A DNA stretch of 64,000 nt from Streptomyces kaniharaensis (GCF_009569385.1 NZ_WBOF01000005.1:1-64000); one strand, 5' to 3'. Shown: positions 14,835 through 23,651, counted from the stretch's first letter. Numbers and translations are program-made. The notes: generated from the letters alone by a model not told the origin.

Positions 14835-17132
14835 ATGCACGACACCGACACCTCCCCCGCCCTTGCGGCGACTTCGGACGGGGCGGGCAATCTGCCCCGC
14901 AACGCCGCCCGTCTGGCGGCCCGCGCGGACGCCGCTGGCTGGCGGGTCACCACGAGCCAGACGCCGCGCTCGGCCACGGTGCGGCTCACCGCGCAGATCA
15001 TGGCGGGACGTGGCTCCGTGGCCGTCGCCGTGGTCTGCCTGTGGCAGGCCGACGCGGCCGGCAAGCTCCGCTGGGAGCGCGCCGTCCTGATGAAGGACGG
15101 GAAGCAGCTCGACCAGCCCTACAACTGGCCGCAGGTGTCCCCGCTGCTGGCCCGGCTCGGCACCGGCATGATCGACCCGGATCAGGAGAAGACGGGCGCC
15201 ACGTGCCACGGGCGCGGCGCCGAGCGGTGGGACAGCGACGTCACCTGCTGGTTCAAGGTGTCCATCAAGGCGTACTGGCACGCGGCCGAGGTCCGGGACC
15301 TTCTCCAGGAGCAACAGGTCCCGGGCGCGGCGGCCGCGTGGACCGGCCAGGCCTTCGAGGCGACGGCGGCCCTGCACCGGCGACTGGTTCGGCGCTGCGA
15401 CCGGGCGCAGGACGTGGTGCTGCTCGCGGAGCGGGAGGTGTCCCGGGCCAGCGAGCAGGGCCGGACGGCCGACGCACGGCGGGTGTTCCAGCTGGCCGAG
15501 CGGGCCCGTGTGCTGGCCGAGTCCTGCTCGAAGGACGCGGACGCGATCGAGGCCGCCGCCCTGGCCGCCGAGGCCGAGGCGTTGTGCGCGCCGTACGTCG
15601 CGGCCCGGGCGGCCGAGGTGGACGCCCAGGAGCGGGCCTGGCGGGCGGAGCACCCCGGCGGCGGAGCGCAGGACTTCGCCCGCACGGTGCTCAAGGCGTT
15701 CGAGGTACCGGCCTTGAAGTTCGCCGAGTGGTGGCAGGAGAGCGCCCGACCGGGGATGACGTTCGCCCAGGGGTGGGACGCCTGCTGCGCCGGGGAACCC
15801 ACCCACGCCGAGACGCTGGCCGGCGCCGCGTGTGAGAAGGACACCTACCTGGCGGTGTTCGCCCTGGGCGCGGTGGCCGCCGCGCAGCTGCGCGCCGATG
15901 AGCGCGTCGGCCAGGCGCAGCGGGCGGAACTGCTGGAGGCGGCGGCACGGCACGGCGCTTCCCTGTACGCGCCGGGGGCGTCGCGCCGGATCGGTGAGGG
16001 GCCCCAGGCCGCAGCGAGGGTCTGGACGCTGCTGGTCGGCGGCACGCGGGATGCCTGGCTCTCGCTGGAGCTGCGGGAGAACCTGGCCGCGCTGGAGCCG
16101 TGGGGCCGGGGCGTGGCCGCGGCGGAGGCCGGGCGGTTGCGCACGCTGCTGCTGGTCGATCACGGGCTTCGGTTGCGGCAGGCGGCTCATGCCGCCGTGC
16201 GCGAGGAGCTGGAGGCCGCGCGCGCCCGGCGGTACCGGGCGGCGCACGAGGTCTACGAGGCCGAGCTGGCGGGCGGCGCAGGCGAGGTGGCGGCCCGCCA
16301 GGCGCAGCGCGATGTCCTGGCGCGGCTGGAGGCCGAGGAGCGTGGGCGCGAGCAGGACGGGCGTGAGCGGTTCGCCCGGGGCGACGACGTGTGGGTCGAG
16401 CCCTCCGAAGGAGACGGGTCCGTGGCTGCGGGCCGGTACGCGGCCCGGATGCGGTGCTACTGCGGCCAGGGGGTCTTCCTGGTGGACGGGTTCGCCGAAG
16501 GCGCGGAGCACGAGGTGACGGCGGGACGGCTGTCCGAGGCGGGCCGGGAGGAGGCGGAGGCCGACCGGGCCCGGCAGGTCGCCGTTGCCGAGCGCTTGCG
16601 GGAAGAGGCGGAGGCCCGGGCGGCCGAGGCCCGGCAGGCGCAGGAGCAGGTCTTGGCCGAGCAGCGGTTGCGAAGGGAGCGGCAGGCGGGGCGCGAGCGG
16701 GCCGCCGCCGGAACGCTGCCCCCGCTCGCCCCCGGCGAGGAGTGGCGTCCGGCCCACGCCCTTCCACCGGCGGTGGGCGAGCTCTGGTCGACGGCCGCGC
16801 GCAACGGGTGGCGGATGGCCTGCTGGACTGCCGGTGAGTCCGGTTGGTCGGTCTTGCAGGTGGCCATCGGCGGGACCACGGAGCAGGGCCGGTGGGCGTT
16901 CCACCTGGTGTGGAGCGCGGCGGGCGGGCGGTACGGCGTCAGCAAGGCGCACAGCACGGCGGTCTGGGCCGACCGACGCTCCGGTCCCCGGGGCGGGAAG
17001 GTCCGGCCGACGATCACCGACGTGATGGCCGTGATGGCCGCCGAGACCTTCGAGGGCGCCGCAGCCGCGCCCGGGCACCTGGTGGGCGGGCCCGGGCGGC
17101 CGGTCGGGGAGGCCGGACCGGTTCCGGCGTAG
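14835..17132 (+). CDS. Large coiled-coil protein, 765 residues, unknown function
   Basis: ATG 14835 after GGAGGGAACTCACGACC. Residues 20-150 are alpha/beta (DAAGWRVTTSQTPRSATVRL, then VAVAVVCLWQAD). From about 155 to 430 the protein is largely helical with RQ-rich segments; 430-560 is also helical; 520-600 contains a charged coiled coil and a beta module (RYAARMRCYCGQGVFLVDGF). Near 610-650 there is another coiled coil, and the C-terminal domain (WSTAARNGWRMACWTAGESG, then WAFHLVWSAAGGRYG) echoes the N-terminal domain's GWR..T pattern. No motor or nuclease motif. It is the longest PHE-driven gene; a scaffold role is a guess. Confidence 0.75.
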   Translation: MHDTDTSPALAATSDGAGNLPRNAARLAARADAAGWRVTTSQTPRSATVRLTAQIMAGRGSVAVAVVCLWQADAAGKLRWERAVLMKDGKQLDQPYNWPQVSPLLARLGTGMIDPDQEKTGATCHGRGAERWDSDVTCWFKVSIKAYWHAAEVRDLLQEQQVPGAAAAWTGQAFEATAALHRRLVRRCDRAQDVVLLAEREVSRASEQGRTADARRVFQLAERARVLAESCSKDADAIEAAALAAEAEALCAPYVAARAAEVDAQERAWRAEHPGGGAQDFARTVLKAFEVPALKFAEWWQESARPGMTFAQGWDACCAGEPTHAETLAGAACEKDTYLAVFALGAVAAAQLRADERVGQAQRAELLEAAARHGASLYAPGASRRIGEGPQAAARVWTLLVGGTRDAWLSLELRENLAALEPWGRGVAAAEAGRLRTLLLVDHGLRLRQAAHAAVREELEAARARRYRAAHEVYEAELAGGAGEVAARQAQRDVLARLEAEERGREQDGRERFARGDDVWVEPSEGDGSVAAGRYAARMRCYCGQGVFLVDGFAEGAEHEVTAGRLSEAGREEAEADRARQVAVAERLREEAEARAAEARQAQEQVLAEQRLRRERQAGRERAAAGTLPPLAPGEEWRPAHALPPAVGELWSTAARNGWRMACWTAGESGWSVLQVAIGGTTEQGRWAFHLVWSAAGGRYGVSKAHSTAVWADRRSGPRGGKVRPTITDVMAVMAAETFEGAAAAPGHLVGGPGRPVGEAGPVPA

Positions 17133-17250
17133 CCCGGCGGCCCCGGGGCCCCGGACGCTTTCCGGGGCCCTGCCCTGCCCCGCCGCAGCTGCGAACTCCC
17201 GTGGGTCTTGTCGGCCCCTGAGGCCGGCAGGACCCGGGTGGCCGACCCCA

Positions 17251-17319
17251 TTGAGATCATGCAAGCTTTGCGGTATTGTTTATCTCGCAAGCCCGGGTGG
17301 CTACCGGGCCAGTCGGACC
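17251..17319 (+). promoter_or_regulatory. PHE-14
   Basis: -35 TTGAGA (17251-17256), spacer TCATGCAAGCTTTGCGG, -10 TATTGT (17274-17279), hairpin CCCGGGTGGCTACCGGG, tail AGTCGGACC. Confidence 0.9.
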
Positions 17320-17345
17320 ACGTGAAGACACCGGAGGACACCACC

Positions 17346-17792
17346 ATGCCGCGCAGGATGACCCGCCCCCAGATCGTGATGGAACTGACGGCCCGCCACA
17401 TCGAGCAGGTCGGCCTCCAGCAGGGGGCTACAACCCCCGACACCGAGCGAGCGAGCCGGCTGCCCGCGACCCACGGCCGCACCGAACCGTGCTCGGTCCT
17501 GTCCGCCTTCGACCGCGCACAGCGGGCGGCCCGGGGCCGGACGCTGCGCGCGCAGCGACCCGGTCGGCACGGGCACCGGCGGGCGCACCACCCGGCGGAG
17601 TTCATGGAGGCCCTGCGCCTGCTGTCGGACCACCTGTCGGGCGAGCCGATCACGCAGGACCTGTACGCGCCGCTCGGCGTGAGCGAGGAGGAGTACCGCC
17701 GGACGGTCATCCGGCACTGGGGCGAGGCCGAGGGGCGCACCGCCGAGGAGGCCGCCGGACTCATCCGGGACGCCGCCTTCCACGGCTGCTGA
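17346..17792 (+). CDS. Hypothetical protein, 148 residues
   Basis: ATG 17346 after CCGGAGGACACCACC. The N-terminal half is basic and probably partly disordered (RAQRPGRHGHRRAHH); the C-terminal half is helical (EFMEALRLLSDHLSGEPITQ, then GVSEEEYRRTVIRHWGEAEG). The latter resembles a small helix bundle, but no named domain. First gene of the PHE-14 unit together with 17865. Confidence 0.65.
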   Translation: MPRRMTRPQIVMELTARHIEQVGLQQGATTPDTERASRLPATHGRTEPCSVLSAFDRAQRAARGRTLRAQRPGRHGHRRAHHPAEFMEALRLLSDHLSGEPITQDLYAPLGVSEEEYRRTVIRHWGEAEGRTAEEAAGLIRDAAFHGC

Positions 17793-17864
17793 CCCCGAAC
17801 CTCACCGACCGCCCTTCCCGCCCCGGCCCGAGCCGGCGGCCGACACACCGATCTGGAGAAGACC

Positions 17865-18482
17865 ATGCACCACGACGACCCCGCCACCGGCATCGAGACG
17901 GCGATCCGGTCCGAGATCGCCCGCGATCTGACGACCATGGCGGACCACTACGAGGCCCGCTACCCGGAGTGGGCCGACGTCCGCCGTGACGCCTACATGC
18001 TGCGCCAGGCCGCCCGAGTCGCGGAGTTCGGCTGGAAGCCGGTCCGCCACCCCCGGCGGCCCGACCCCGATCCGGCCTACCTGTCGGAGATCGACCGCCT
18101 GCGCGCCTCCGTGGCCGACCTGATGGACCGCCTGGACCAGGCGGAGGCCTTCGTCCGGGCCGCCCGCGAGACGGCCGAGGACAGCCGGCGCGAGGGCCAC
18201 GACCTCTACCTCGCCGACTTCGTGGCGGAGTTCGAACAAGTGCGGCCGGTCGCGGAGCGGCCGGCGCACGGGCGACTGGCCGCCATCGGGCTGGAGGCCG
18301 TCCAGCTGACGGACCAGTGGACCACCGAGCGCCGCACGGCGCTGGAGGACATGGGCCTGCCCGCCGGCCGGGAACCGGAGGACGCCTCCACCCTGGATGA
18401 CGCCAAGCGCGAGTTCGAGCGCGACGCCTGGGACCTCATCGAGCGACTAAGTGGTCCGCTCCTGAAGTCCTTCGGGGGTTGA
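17865..18482 (+). CDS. Helical protein, last codons replaced by IS630-type insertion
   Basis: 205 residues as it stands, starting ATG 17865 (TGGAGAAGACC upstream). It is a mainly helical, acidic protein with MADHYEARYPEWADVRRDAY and a coiled coil (LRASVADLMDRLDQAEAFVR). The IS enters at the codon for Leu in IERL. As read, the protein ends with SGPLLKSFGG encoded by the IS terminal repeat. Removing the IS and one TAA restores IERLSVVITQQSAAASD, with the original stop at 20169-20171. The insertion therefore changes only the last dozen residues. Function unknown. Confidence 0.72.
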   Translation: MHHDDPATGIETAIRSEIARDLTTMADHYEARYPEWADVRRDAYMLRQAARVAEFGWKPVRHPRRPDPDPAYLSEIDRLRASVADLMDRLDQAEAFVRAARETAEDSRREGHDLYLADFVAEFEQVRPVAERPAHGRLAAIGLEAVQLTDQWTTERRTALEDMGLPAGREPEDASTLDDAKREFERDAWDLIERLSGPLLKSFGG

Positions 18483-19664
18483 TCAAGCTGCCAGGGTGAC
18501 CCAGGATTCTTCTGGGTGATCGGCGGCGTGCCGGTCGAGCCTGGCCAGCAGATCGTCCAGGTCGGAGGTGGTGAACTTCCACTGGAACGGCTGTGCTGTG
18601 GCGTTGTAGCGGTTCTCGAATGCTCGGAGCCGTTCCCTGACCTGGGCAAGGTCGGTGAAGTCGTTGGGTTGGACGACCTTGCGTTGCACGACGGAGAAGT
18701 AGATCTCCACCTGGTTCAGCCAGGAGGCGTGCACCGGGGTATGGACCAGTACGGCGTTGGGGAAGGCGGCGGTCAGCCGGTCGGCGGCCTTCTTGCCCCG
18801 GTGTGAGGAGCCGTTGTCCACGACCCAGAACACGCGCTTCGCGCTGGCGTAGGGCTCTTGGCCCATGACTTGGGAGACCAGGGCCATGAACGGATCGATG
18901 CCGGTCTTGGCCTCGCAGCGGCCGAACACGCGGGCGTGGTGGATGTCGTAGGCGGCCAGGTAGGCCAGTGCGCCGCCGCGGCCGTAGGTGTGGTTGACGC
19001 GCATCGCCCTGGCCTGGCCGGGGGCGAGGGTGGGGTGGCAGCGGCAGCGGGCCTGGATGGAGGTCTTCTCGTCGGCGCTGATCACGTACTCGTCCGCGCC
19101 GAGCCTCTGGCCGTCCCAGGTGCGGGCGTACAGGTCCAGCACGCGCTCGGCCCGGGGGCGGAAGTCGGGGTCGGTGATGAAGATCCAGGTGCGGTACTGC
19201 CAGGGCTTGATCGCGTCCTGCTTGAGCCAGCGCCGCACGGTGGATGCGGAGATCGTGCCGGCGATGGCCCGGGCGGCGACCTCGCGCGCCAGTTCCGGGC
19301 AGGACCAGCGCGACAGCGGTGTGCCGGTCTCGGCGGGTAACTGGCAGGCCAGCGCTTTGACCTGGGCGGTCTGCAGCGCTGTGAAGGAGGCCGGGCGCCC
19401 GCACCGCTTGCGGTCGGCCAGACCGGGCAGTCCGTGTTCGGCGAACCGGCCCCGCCAGGTCCGAACGGTGTCCAGGTGCAGGCCCATCTCGCGGGCTATC
19501 AGTGCGTTGGAGCGACCACGGGCCGCGTGCAGGACGACCTGGGCGCGCATCCGGAGCCGGTGCTCGGTCTTGTGTCCGTAGGCCATCTTCTTCAACCGGG
19601 CGCGTTCGCAGGCGGTCGGGGCTATCACGCGGGCAGCGGCAACTGGCAAGGCGGGCACGCCCAT
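18483..19664 (-). CDS. IS630-family transposase
   Basis: 393 residues from the ATG at 19664 (the frame is open to 19751). An N-terminal HTH (RSNALIAREMGLHLDTVRTW) is followed by a second HTH-like region (GTISASTVRRWLKQ) and a DDE catalytic core: ISADEKTS, FWVVDNGSSHRG and LNQVEIYFS. That is the D-D-E signature of the IS630/Tc1-mariner superfamily, so the enzyme is probably intact and active. It lies wholly inside the perfect terminal repeats and reads leftward. Confidence 0.93.
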   Translation of the reverse strand: MGVPALPVAAARVIAPTACERARLKKMAYGHKTEHRLRMRAQVVLHAARGRSNALIAREMGLHLDTVRTWRGRFAEHGLPGLADRKRCGRPASFTALQTAQVKALACQLPAETGTPLSRWSCPELAREVAARAIAGTISASTVRRWLKQDAIKPWQYRTWIFITDPDFRPRAERVLDLYARTWDGQRLGADEYVISADEKTSIQARCRCHPTLAPGQARAMRVNHTYGRGGALAYLAAYDIHHARVFGRCEAKTGIDPFMALVSQVMGQEPYASAKRVFWVVDNGSSHRGKKAADRLTAAFPNAVLVHTPVHASWLNQVEIYFSVVQRKVVQPNDFTDLAQVRERLRAFENRYNATAQPFQWKFTTSDLDDLLARLDRHAADHPEESWVTLAA

Positions 19665-19734
19665 CAGTAGTAGTGGATCACTGTGCCCGCATTGTGCCGC
19701 GACGGCCCGTCCGGCACTGCGGCAGGATGGCCCC

Positions 19735-20064
19735 GTGCCCACCACGCCCACGGAGTACGTCCGCCTCTCCCTCGAACAGCAGCTGGCCTTGCGGGCTCGC
19801 GCGGCCTGGCCCCAGCTGGCGACATTGAACGTCCGCCATTGGGGCGCGTTCGCCTACGTGGCAGGCGAACTCCCCGGCGGCGAGAACGTCAAGCTGATGC
19901 GCTTGCGCTACCTCGGCACCGCAAGCCGCTGGGGCTTCGCCCCCTACTCCGCCGCCGCCGACCGCTACGAGGACGCCGTCCTGCCCAACGGCGGCAACAG
20001 CGGCAGCCCCGACGAGGCCCTCGACTGCGTCTGCCGGCTCCACTTCACCGCAGCCAGCACCTGA
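19735..20064 (+). CDS. IS passenger protein of unknown function
   Basis: 109 residues, GTG start 19735 with GCAGGATG upstream, transcribed away from the transposase inside the IS. Sequence features: LSLEQQLALRARAAWPQL, HWGAFAYVAGELPGGENVKL, then LRYLGTASRWGFAPYSAAAD. It has no transposase or resistance motif. It might be a regulator, an immunity-type function or simple cargo; the sequence does not decide. Confidence 0.7.
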   Translation: MPTTPTEYVRLSLEQQLALRARAAWPQLATLNVRHWGAFAYVAGELPGGENVKLMRLRYLGTASRWGFAPYSAAADRYEDAVLPNGGNSGSPDEALDCVCRLHFTAAST

Positions 20065-20310
20065 CTCAGAAGACCGCCCACCACCGCCCCCGCGGTCAAC
20101 CCCCGAAGGACTTCAGGAGCGGACCACTAAGCGTCGTCATCACCCAGCAGAGCGCCGCCGCCAGCGACTGACCCACCGTCCAGCCCCCGCCCCGTCCGGC
20201 CACGCCCTGCCCGGGTCGGGGCCGGACGGGGCAGCCCAGCGACACCGCCGGCACCCGGCACGAGGAGCCGGTCCCCTCCCCCGCACCGACCCATCAACAC
20301 GGAGATGCAC

Positions 20311-20718
20311 TTGCCCAGCAATACGACGATCGACCTCCACGACCTGGCCGAGCACGCCGGCCTGGCAGGCGCCCTGGCCGCCGCCACGGAGGACACCCTG
20401 TACGAGCTGCGGCGCAGGCTGCGCGAGGAGCTCGACCAGCGGCACATGCTGGCCCTGCACCAGGGCCTGCGGGAAGCCCTCGGGTGGATGTACGACGGGG
20501 CCGACCCCGGTGGCCTGCGCATCACCGCCGTGGAGTTCACCACCACGGAGTGGGACGACGGGCACTGGTGGCACCCGGAGGCGGCGACGGTCGTCCTCAG
20601 CGACGGCTCGCGGCTCACCGAGGACCTGTCCGAGCACCTGGACGAGACCCTGTGCCTGCTCGCATCCACGGCGCAGCCCCAGGAGGGCGACGTCCTCACC
20701 GTGGCCGTGCCCGGCTAG
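20311..20718 (+). CDS. Hypothetical protein, 135 residues, TTG start
   Basis: The in-frame ATG at 20305 directly abuts GGAG, which is too close, whereas the TTG at 20311 is six bases after it; TTG is preferred. The protein begins MPSNTTIDLHDLAEHAGLAG, has a helical middle (LYELRRRLREELDQRHML) and a beta C-terminus (VEFTTTEWDDGHWWHPEAAT). No known family. Before the IS arrived it was probably the third gene of the PHE-14 unit. Confidence 0.7.
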   Translation: MPSNTTIDLHDLAEHAGLAGALAAATEDTLYELRRRLREELDQRHMLALHQGLREALGWMYDGADPGGLRITAVEFTTTEWDDGHWWHPEAATVVLSDGSRLTEDLSEHLDETLCLLASTAQPQEGDVLTVAVPG

Positions 20719-20744
20719 CCGGCCACCCTCGGGCACACTCACAC

Positions 20745-20814
20745 TTGCCATCATGCATGGTTTCCGGTATTGTTTCTTACGTCAGCCCGGGTGGCTACCG
20801 GGCTACATCGAACC
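20745..20814 (+). promoter_or_regulatory. PHE-15
   Basis: -35 TTGCCA (20745-20750), spacer TCATGCATGGTTTCCGG, -10 TATTGT (20768-20773), hairpin CCCGGGTGGCTACCGGG, tail CATCGAACC. Confidence 0.9.
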
Positions 20815-20830
20815 AGGCTGGGAGGCCCCC

Positions 20831-21169
20831 TTGTCCGCACCCATCAGCACGCCCACTCCCGCACCGGCGGTCAACGTCGTGTCGGCCGCAACCGCCTACC
20901 AGGCCACCGCGCTGCGCGTGGCCGAACTGCTCGGCGGATCCTGGCGCCCCACCAGGGCGATCCCGGCGGGCCCGTCCCCGGTCGTGGCCCACCGCATCCG
21001 CCTGAACGGCCAGCTCCCCAGCGGCTGGTGGGTCGCCACGGGCTACAGCGGCTCCGGCGAGCCGCACACCATCGACCTGGTGCGCACCACCGGCCTGACG
21101 CCGGACAAGGAGGCCGAGGTCATCGCCCAGGCCATCACCGACCGGCTCGGCTGGGTCGCGCGCCGCTGA
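20831..21169 (+). CDS. Hypothetical protein, 112 residues, TTG start
   Basis: TTG at 20831 with GGGAGGCCCCC before it; there is no ATG near, and the context AGGCTGGGAGGCC matches that of the zeta gene at 26317, which also starts with TTG. The protein has a Pro-rich N-terminus, a helix (ATALRVAELLGG), a beta domain (WWVATGYSGSGEPHTIDLVR) and a C-terminal helix (EAEVIAQAITDRLGW). Unknown function; first gene behind PHE-15. Confidence 0.7.
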   Translation: MSAPISTPTPAPAVNVVSAATAYQATALRVAELLGGSWRPTRAIPAGPSPVVAHRIRLNGQLPSGWWVATGYSGSGEPHTIDLVRTTGLTPDKEAEVIAQAITDRLGWVARR

Positions 21170-21246
21170 TCACCCCTCTGCCGGGCCGCCATGGGGCGGC
21201 CCGGCGCCGCCTGCCCCGTCCACATCCCGCCCCTTGCGAGGAATCC

Positions 21247-21825
21247 GTGAACGTCAGCACCACCGCCGCCCTGCTGCCCGTGCTCAGCAGCGCCCTCGAC
21301 ACGTCCCTGATGAGGAGGACCGCCGCCTGGAAGCGTCGCTGCGAGGCGGACTCCGCCGTCGGGCGCCACCAGAACCAGGTGGCACGGTGGGACAGCGCGG
21401 GCCGCGAGGACCTGCGCATCCGCGCCGAGCAGCGGCTCGCGGCCGCACTGACGGAGCAGCAGGACGCGCACGAGACCTTCCTGCAGTTCTGCACCGAGCA
21501 CGTCAGCCTCGCCCGGGCCTGGGAGCTGGTGGCCGCGACACTGGCGCCTCCGGCCACCACCGCTGCGGCCATCGCGGCGCACCTGGCGGCCAGTTCATAC
21601 GACACGGGCTACGCCCACGCCCGGCACCCCGGCACGGACGAGTACGAGACCGGCCGCCCCGTGGTCTGGGACCGGGAGCACGCGCTCGGGACGGTGCTGC
21701 GCCACCATCAGCACGGCTCGCACGTCTGGCTCGACGACGCCGGGGCCGTCCGGGTCGCATGGTCCGGCCGGGGCGCCTGGGCCGGGCCGGGCGGTGCGTT
21801 CCTCTCGCTCATCCCCTACCAGTAG
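21247..21825 (+). CDS. Hypothetical protein, 192 residues
   Basis: GTG at 21247 with GCGAGGAATCC upstream. A helical N-terminal half (MRRTAAWKRRCEADSAVGRH, then RAEQRLAAALTEQQDAHETF) is followed by an Ala-rich helix and a C-terminal beta part with HVWLDDAGAVRVAWSGRGAW. No family recognised. Second gene of the PHE-15 unit. Confidence 0.7.
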   Translation: MNVSTTAALLPVLSSALDTSLMRRTAAWKRRCEADSAVGRHQNQVARWDSAGREDLRIRAEQRLAAALTEQQDAHETFLQFCTEHVSLARAWELVAATLAPPATTAAAIAAHLAASSYDTGYAHARHPGTDEYETGRPVVWDREHALGTVLRHHQHGSHVWLDDAGAVRVAWSGRGAWAGPGGAFLSLIPYQ

Positions 21826-21853
21826 CCCCGCCGCCGCAAGGGGTGCCCAGCAC

Positions 21854-21923
21854 TCGAAATCGTGCATACTTTACGGTATTATTGGTCTAGAAGGTCCGGT
21901 TGGCTACCGGACCGCATCGAACC
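21854..21923 (+). promoter_or_regulatory. PHE-16, compensatory stem changes
   Basis: -35 TCGAAA (21854-21859), spacer TCGTGCATACTTTACGG, -10 TATTAT (21877-21882), then stem GGTCCGG/CCGGACC round TTGGCTA and tail CATCGAACC. The stem differs from consensus on both sides while keeping pairing. Confidence 0.88.
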
Positions 21924-21939
21924 TGGAAGGGAACCTGTC

Positions 21940-22281
21940 ATGACGGACCCCGAGATCGCGATCGGCCCGGACCGCAAGATCGCGATCGACCCGCCCAGAT
22001 GCGGCTGCACCGAGTGCGGCAACGGCGAGTATGTCCCGCTGGACGAGGCGAGCGGGGAGCAGATCGCCCGGATGCTCATGGGCGAGCTGCGCGACCACAC
22101 CGAGCGCCAGTTCTGGGTGGACGTCAGGTGGGTTAGTGAGCCCACGTACTCCTCGGCCACCAGGGGCTCGGTCCGGAAGGTGACGGTGTATAGCGGGACG
22201 GACCCCGAGTGCGAGCCGGGCCACACCTGGGACGTGACGGACCACATCCCGACCGGTCTCAGCCCGCTCCCCTGGTTCTAG
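21940..22281 (+). CDS. Cys-rich small protein, 113 residues
   Basis: ATG 21940 after GGAAGGGAACCTGTC. The N-terminal third contains PPRCGCTECGNGEYVPLDEA, a C-x-C-x2-C cluster, followed by a helix (GEQIARMLMGELRDHTERQF) and a C-terminal beta region with two more acidic-flanked Cys (DPECEPGHTW). Possible metal binding; no known family. First gene of the PHE-16 unit. Confidence 0.7.
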   Translation: MTDPEIAIGPDRKIAIDPPRCGCTECGNGEYVPLDEASGEQIARMLMGELRDHTERQFWVDVRWVSEPTYSSATRGSVRKVTVYSGTDPECEPGHTWDVTDHIPTGLSPLPWF

Positions 22282-22347
22282 CTCCAGCCCGGGGCGCGCC
22301 GACCGGCGCGCCCCGGCCCACCCCCTCCGACACCGAAGGCAATCACC

Positions 22348-22818
22348 ATGCATGACCCCGACTTCGCCGAGCTGGTGCGCGCGGCGATCGGCGCGGCTAC
22401 TCCCGAGGCAGCGCTCGCGACCGTCCTCGGCCTCATCAAGGAGGACCGCGCGCTGCTCCTGGCCGAGCTGGCGAACCGGGCGGCCGCCGCCTCGGCTCAC
22501 TGGTCGGCGCTGCTCGACATCGAGTTCGCCGCCGAGTACGCCGAGCGCAAAGGCATCTCCGTCGACGCGGAGGAGTTTCTCAGGTCGGCGCGAAGCGGTC
22601 TCGCGGCCGACCCGCGCCGGCCGCAGGAACCGGCCACCGCCGGACCGGTCGTCGTCCGCTGGGACGGCCTTGTGGCCGACCCCGACCCACGGGACCCCCT
22701 GGACGAGACGGTCATCTGCGCCCGCTCCACCGCCGGCCTACCGGTGGCCATCCTGCTCGGACACGAGGAGCGCACAGCCCTGGCGACGGCCCTCCGGCCC
22801 GCCGCCGAACCGTCCTGA
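22348..22818 (+). CDS. Hypothetical protein, 156 residues
   Basis: ATG 22348 after CACCGAAGGCAATCACC. Helical N-terminal two thirds (FAELVRAAIGAATPEAALAT, LLLAELANRAAAASAHWSAL) and a C-terminal beta part (VICARSTAGLPVAILLGHEE). No known domain. Second gene behind PHE-16, followed by about 300 bases without a gene before the minus-strand gene at 23127. Confidence 0.68.
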   Translation: MHDPDFAELVRAAIGAATPEAALATVLGLIKEDRALLLAELANRAAAASAHWSALLDIEFAAEYAERKGISVDAEEFLRSARSGLAADPRRPQEPATAGPVVVRWDGLVADPDPRDPLDETVICARSTAGLPVAILLGHEERTALATALRPAAEPS

Positions 22819-23126
22819 CCCGGCGAGCGGGCGCAGCGGTCGAGTGCCGGCGGCGCCGTCCGGGCGGATGCCCGGCACCGGCACCGCGCCACGAGGCCGG
22901 TGGCCCGAGAGTCGGGCCAGGGCGTTCGTGGCCCCTGCAGCCGCTGATAGTTGGCCAGCCGCTCGGTCATCGGCGCCCCCGTCCGAGTGGCAGCTGAACT
23001 CGGCCCGATGCTTTGCGGTGACGCCGCTCCCTCGTCGATGGCCGCTGTCAGAAGTCGCAAGGCAGCGAGTGATCAACCGCCGGACTGAGTTGCCGAGTCG
23101 GAATTTGGCCGATTTGATCAAGCGTG
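22819..23126. other. Gene-free stretch left of the minus-strand membrane protein gene
   Basis: No convincing gene on either strand, only antisense reading frames. The left half is GC-rich; from about 22985 the composition becomes less extreme. A short GATGCTTTGCGGTGACG near 23007 recalls the PHE spacer but lacks the -10 and hairpin. Confidence 0.5.
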
Positions 23127-23651
23127 TTAATGGGGGCTCCTCAAGCGCGACCAGGCGGAGACACCCCATATTTCAGGACTGATCAAGACCTCCGGATTGA
23201 GTGAGCTACTCGTCAGGACCAGGAAGCGATGGTATGGGAGACTGCGGTCAAGGGAGACAATCTCGCCGGGAGGGAATTGATGCTTGTATCCCTCATCACC
23301 AATGAAAACGAGGCCGCCAGTGGATGTGGGGACCGCCATCCCCGTAACACAGACACCGTTTGCGCGGTTGATGCAGGCCGGGGCCGCGGGGCCTCCGAAC
23401 TGTGAAGCAGCTTGATCGACGTCCACCCGATGGTTCCATGCCCTGGCCAAGCGGCTTCTCAAGCGACCGTCCCATATCCAAGCTATACAGAAGACGCCTG
23501 CCAGAACCTTCCATACCATGTCGCTCGACAAGCCATTGACAAACGGCATCACGATAAATATGGAAAAGCCCAAGACGGCACCCAAGGCGGAAGCCGTTGA
23601 ATTTACTTCCACGCGCTCGCCCCGACGGATTGCGCCTGTCTTTCTTGGCAT
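23127..23651 (-). CDS. Small membrane protein, 174 residues
   Basis: Minus-strand ATG at 23651, preceded by AAAAAAGGAGATTTG, which decides it over the frame's upstream start. After a charged N-terminus (MPRKTGAIRRGERVEV) there are two hydrophobic segments (LGAVLGFSIFIVMPFV and MVWKVLAGVFCIAWIW), then a soluble C-terminal domain of about 110 residues (GVCVTGMAVPTSTGGLVFIG). The region is visibly less GC-rich than the neighbours and runs against them, which suggests later acquisition. Function unknown. Confidence 0.7.
   Translation of the reverse strand: MPRKTGAIRRGERVEVNSTASALGAVLGFSIFIVMPFVNGLSSDMVWKVLAGVFCIAWIWDGRLRSRLARAWNHRVDVDQAASQFGGPAAPACINRANGVCVTGMAVPTSTGGLVFIGDEGYKHQFPPGEIVSLDRSLPYHRFLVLTSSSLNPEVLISPEIWGVSAWSRLRSPH

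Larger units (their letters stand above)
18451..20127. mobile_element. IS630-type insertion sequence with passenger gene
   Basis: Bounded by perfect 32-bp inverted repeats (18451-18482 and 20096-20127, outer ends GTGGTCCGCTCC) and flanked by TAA on both sides; the family duplicates TA, so the exact edge is ambiguous by one or two bases. It carries a minus-strand transposase and, divergently, a 109-residue passenger. Length is about 1.68 kb, longer than a minimal IS630 because of the passenger. The perfect repeats and restorable target point to a recent insertion. Confidence 0.93.

Noticed and set aside
14766..17264. An 832-codon minus-strand open frame opposite the 14835 gene
   Set aside because: Antisense shadow in GC-rich DNA; the plus strand has PHE-13, a ribosome binding site and normal composition.
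23000..23030. A further PHE at GATGCTTTGCGG near 23007
   Set aside because: Only a dozen bases match the spacer; no TATAGT, hairpin, TCGAACC or following start codon.
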